A DNA stretch of 6,520 nt from NCBI GenBank assembly GCA_029941645.1, contig JAPYSZ010000054.1, positions 1-6,520 of the forward strand, in the 5' to 3' direction. The notes under the pieces are model-generated. The model saw only the letters and a list, made by a program, of their open reading frames with translations, ran no database searches and had not been told where the DNA came from. A program made the translations under genes and the position numbers. The DNA is from Candidatus Poseidoniia archaeon. Its GTDB lineage: Archaea > Thermoplasmatota > Poseidoniia > MGIII > CG-Epi1. This document shows positions 5,926 through 6,520 of this stretch, piece by piece. The number at the start of each line of letters is the position of its first letter. Position 1 is the first letter of the stretch.

Positions 5926-6513
5926 CTAAATATATTTATCAAGTTCGCTAGAAAGTTGGTCATAAGTTAATTGCCCACTATGGCTGTAAATAATCTCTCC
6001 ATTCTTTATCAAAACCATAGATGGATATGATGTAAATCCATAATCTCTCATTAATTCACCAGTATCGTCATATAAGTGAGGCCATTCAAGAGTATATTTA
6101 AATTTAAAACTTGAAATGTCATTCTTGGTATCTATTTTGTTACTTCCTAATTTATAACCGCCAATAGAAAACATATCAATTTTTCCATTACTTGAATAAT
6201 TAGTATATATTTCTTTCAATGCATCAGTTTGATGCTGACAATGTGGGCACTCTGAGTGAAAAAACTCAACCAAAGTGACCTTGTCATTATTGTAGTAATT
6301 ACTTGACTTGTAAATATCTCCAGTTTCAGCTTCCTCTAATTCCCACTCTTCAGCATTTGCCGGTCCTAGGGTATAGAAAAAACCAAAATAAACAACCAAA
6401 ATAAGAATCAAAGCCAAAGCTATAGGGGGGCCATATCGCCATAAATTATCATTGAACACATCACGTCTTGCTGCTATTCGCTGATCCATCTCTAATGATT
6501 CTTTTTTCTCCAA
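5926..6513 (-). CDS. Membrane-anchored thioredoxin-like protein (CPHC)
   Basis: A 195-residue protein if started at the TTG at 6513-6511. It has a charged cytoplasmic head (1-27), one membrane helix (about 28-48) and an outside thioredoxin domain (about 64-195). The redox site is FFHSECPHC, with C89 and C92. SIGGYKLG follows, then WPHLYDDTGELMRDYGF and the cis-proline loop TSYPSM (P164). Such proteins reduce or exchange disulfides in exported partners; here the likely clients are the Sco protein and the CuA cysteines of subunit II. The start is uncertain: the frame stays open to the window edge at 6520, and an ATG at 6489-6487 would give 187 residues. Neither has a well-spaced Shine-Dalgarno motif in view. 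It precedes the Sco gene by 38 bases and is paralogous to the domain nested in it. Confidence 0.88.
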   Translation of the reverse strand: MEKKESLEMDQRIAARRDVFNDNLWRYGPPIALALILILVVYFGFFYTLGPANAEEWELEEAETGDIYKSSNYYNNDKVTLVEFFHSECPHCQHQTDALKEIYTNYSSNGKIDMFSIGGYKLGSNKIDTKNDISSFKFKYTLEWPHLYDDTGELMRDYGFTSYPSMVLIKNGEIIYSHSGQLTYDQLSSELDKYI

Positions 6514-6520
6514 TTTACGT

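Noticed and set aside
1..6520. CRISPR arrays, tRNA or rRNA genes, insertion sequences and other mobile elements.
   Set aside because: I saw no direct repeat arrays, transposase motifs, terminal inverted repeats or tRNA-like sequence. The window is almost fully occupied by the seven genes.

Overview
This AT-rich window is the 3' part of an aa3-type cytochrome c oxidase (heme-copper oxygen reductase) operon. It faces a convergent block of copper-delivery and thiol-redox genes. The strongest guess for the host is an archaeon, most likely a marine planktonic euryarchaeon of the Marine Group II/III type (Poseidoniia-like). The reasons are indirect: exported proteins are dense in N-X-S/T sequons, an archaeal-looking TATA element sits at leaderless spacing before the Sco gene, Shine-Dalgarno motifs occur only at internal operon genes, and gene packing is extremely tight. 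No rRNA or other decisive marker is present. Several domains (choice-of-anchor V, DoxX) resemble Bacteroidota families, so a bacterial host is not excluded.

Plus strand, 1-3955. In order: subunit II (5' truncated by the window edge, CuA site complete), subunit I (745 aa, all heme, CuB and proton-channel residues present), subunit III (seven predicted membrane segments) and subunit IV (three segments). They are joined by a 4-nt ATGA overlap, a 1-nt overlap and a 7-nt gap, each with a Shine-Dalgarno motif, so they are surely one translationally coupled unit. Subunit I is unusual: about 190 residues precede the oxidase core, comprising a signal peptide, an exported Reeler/choice-of-anchor-V-like domain with a C-x-C-H motif, and an extra membrane helix that places the domain on the outer, electron-donor face.

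Minus strand, 6520-3952, read right to left. In order: a membrane-anchored thioredoxin-like protein (CPHC), a 485-aa Sco-type lipoprotein, and a four-helix DoxX-family protein. The last gene runs tail to tail into subunit IV, and the two stop codons overlap. The Sco protein is the most striking: its CPDIC copper site lies near the N terminus and the matching histidine only about 35 residues from the C terminus. Between them sit an EGF-like Cys/His cluster and a complete thioredoxin domain (CGHC) that is clearly paralogous to the neighbouring thioredoxin gene.

Read together, the locus looks like an oxidase packaged with its own outer-face assembly tools. Sco would deliver copper to CuA, the thioredoxin domains would keep CuA and Sco cysteines reduced or handle the many extra outer-face cysteines seen in subunits II and III, and DoxX may add a membrane redox function. 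That functional reading is inference; the domain assignments rest on motifs visible in the translations. No gene-free stretch over 300 bases exists.
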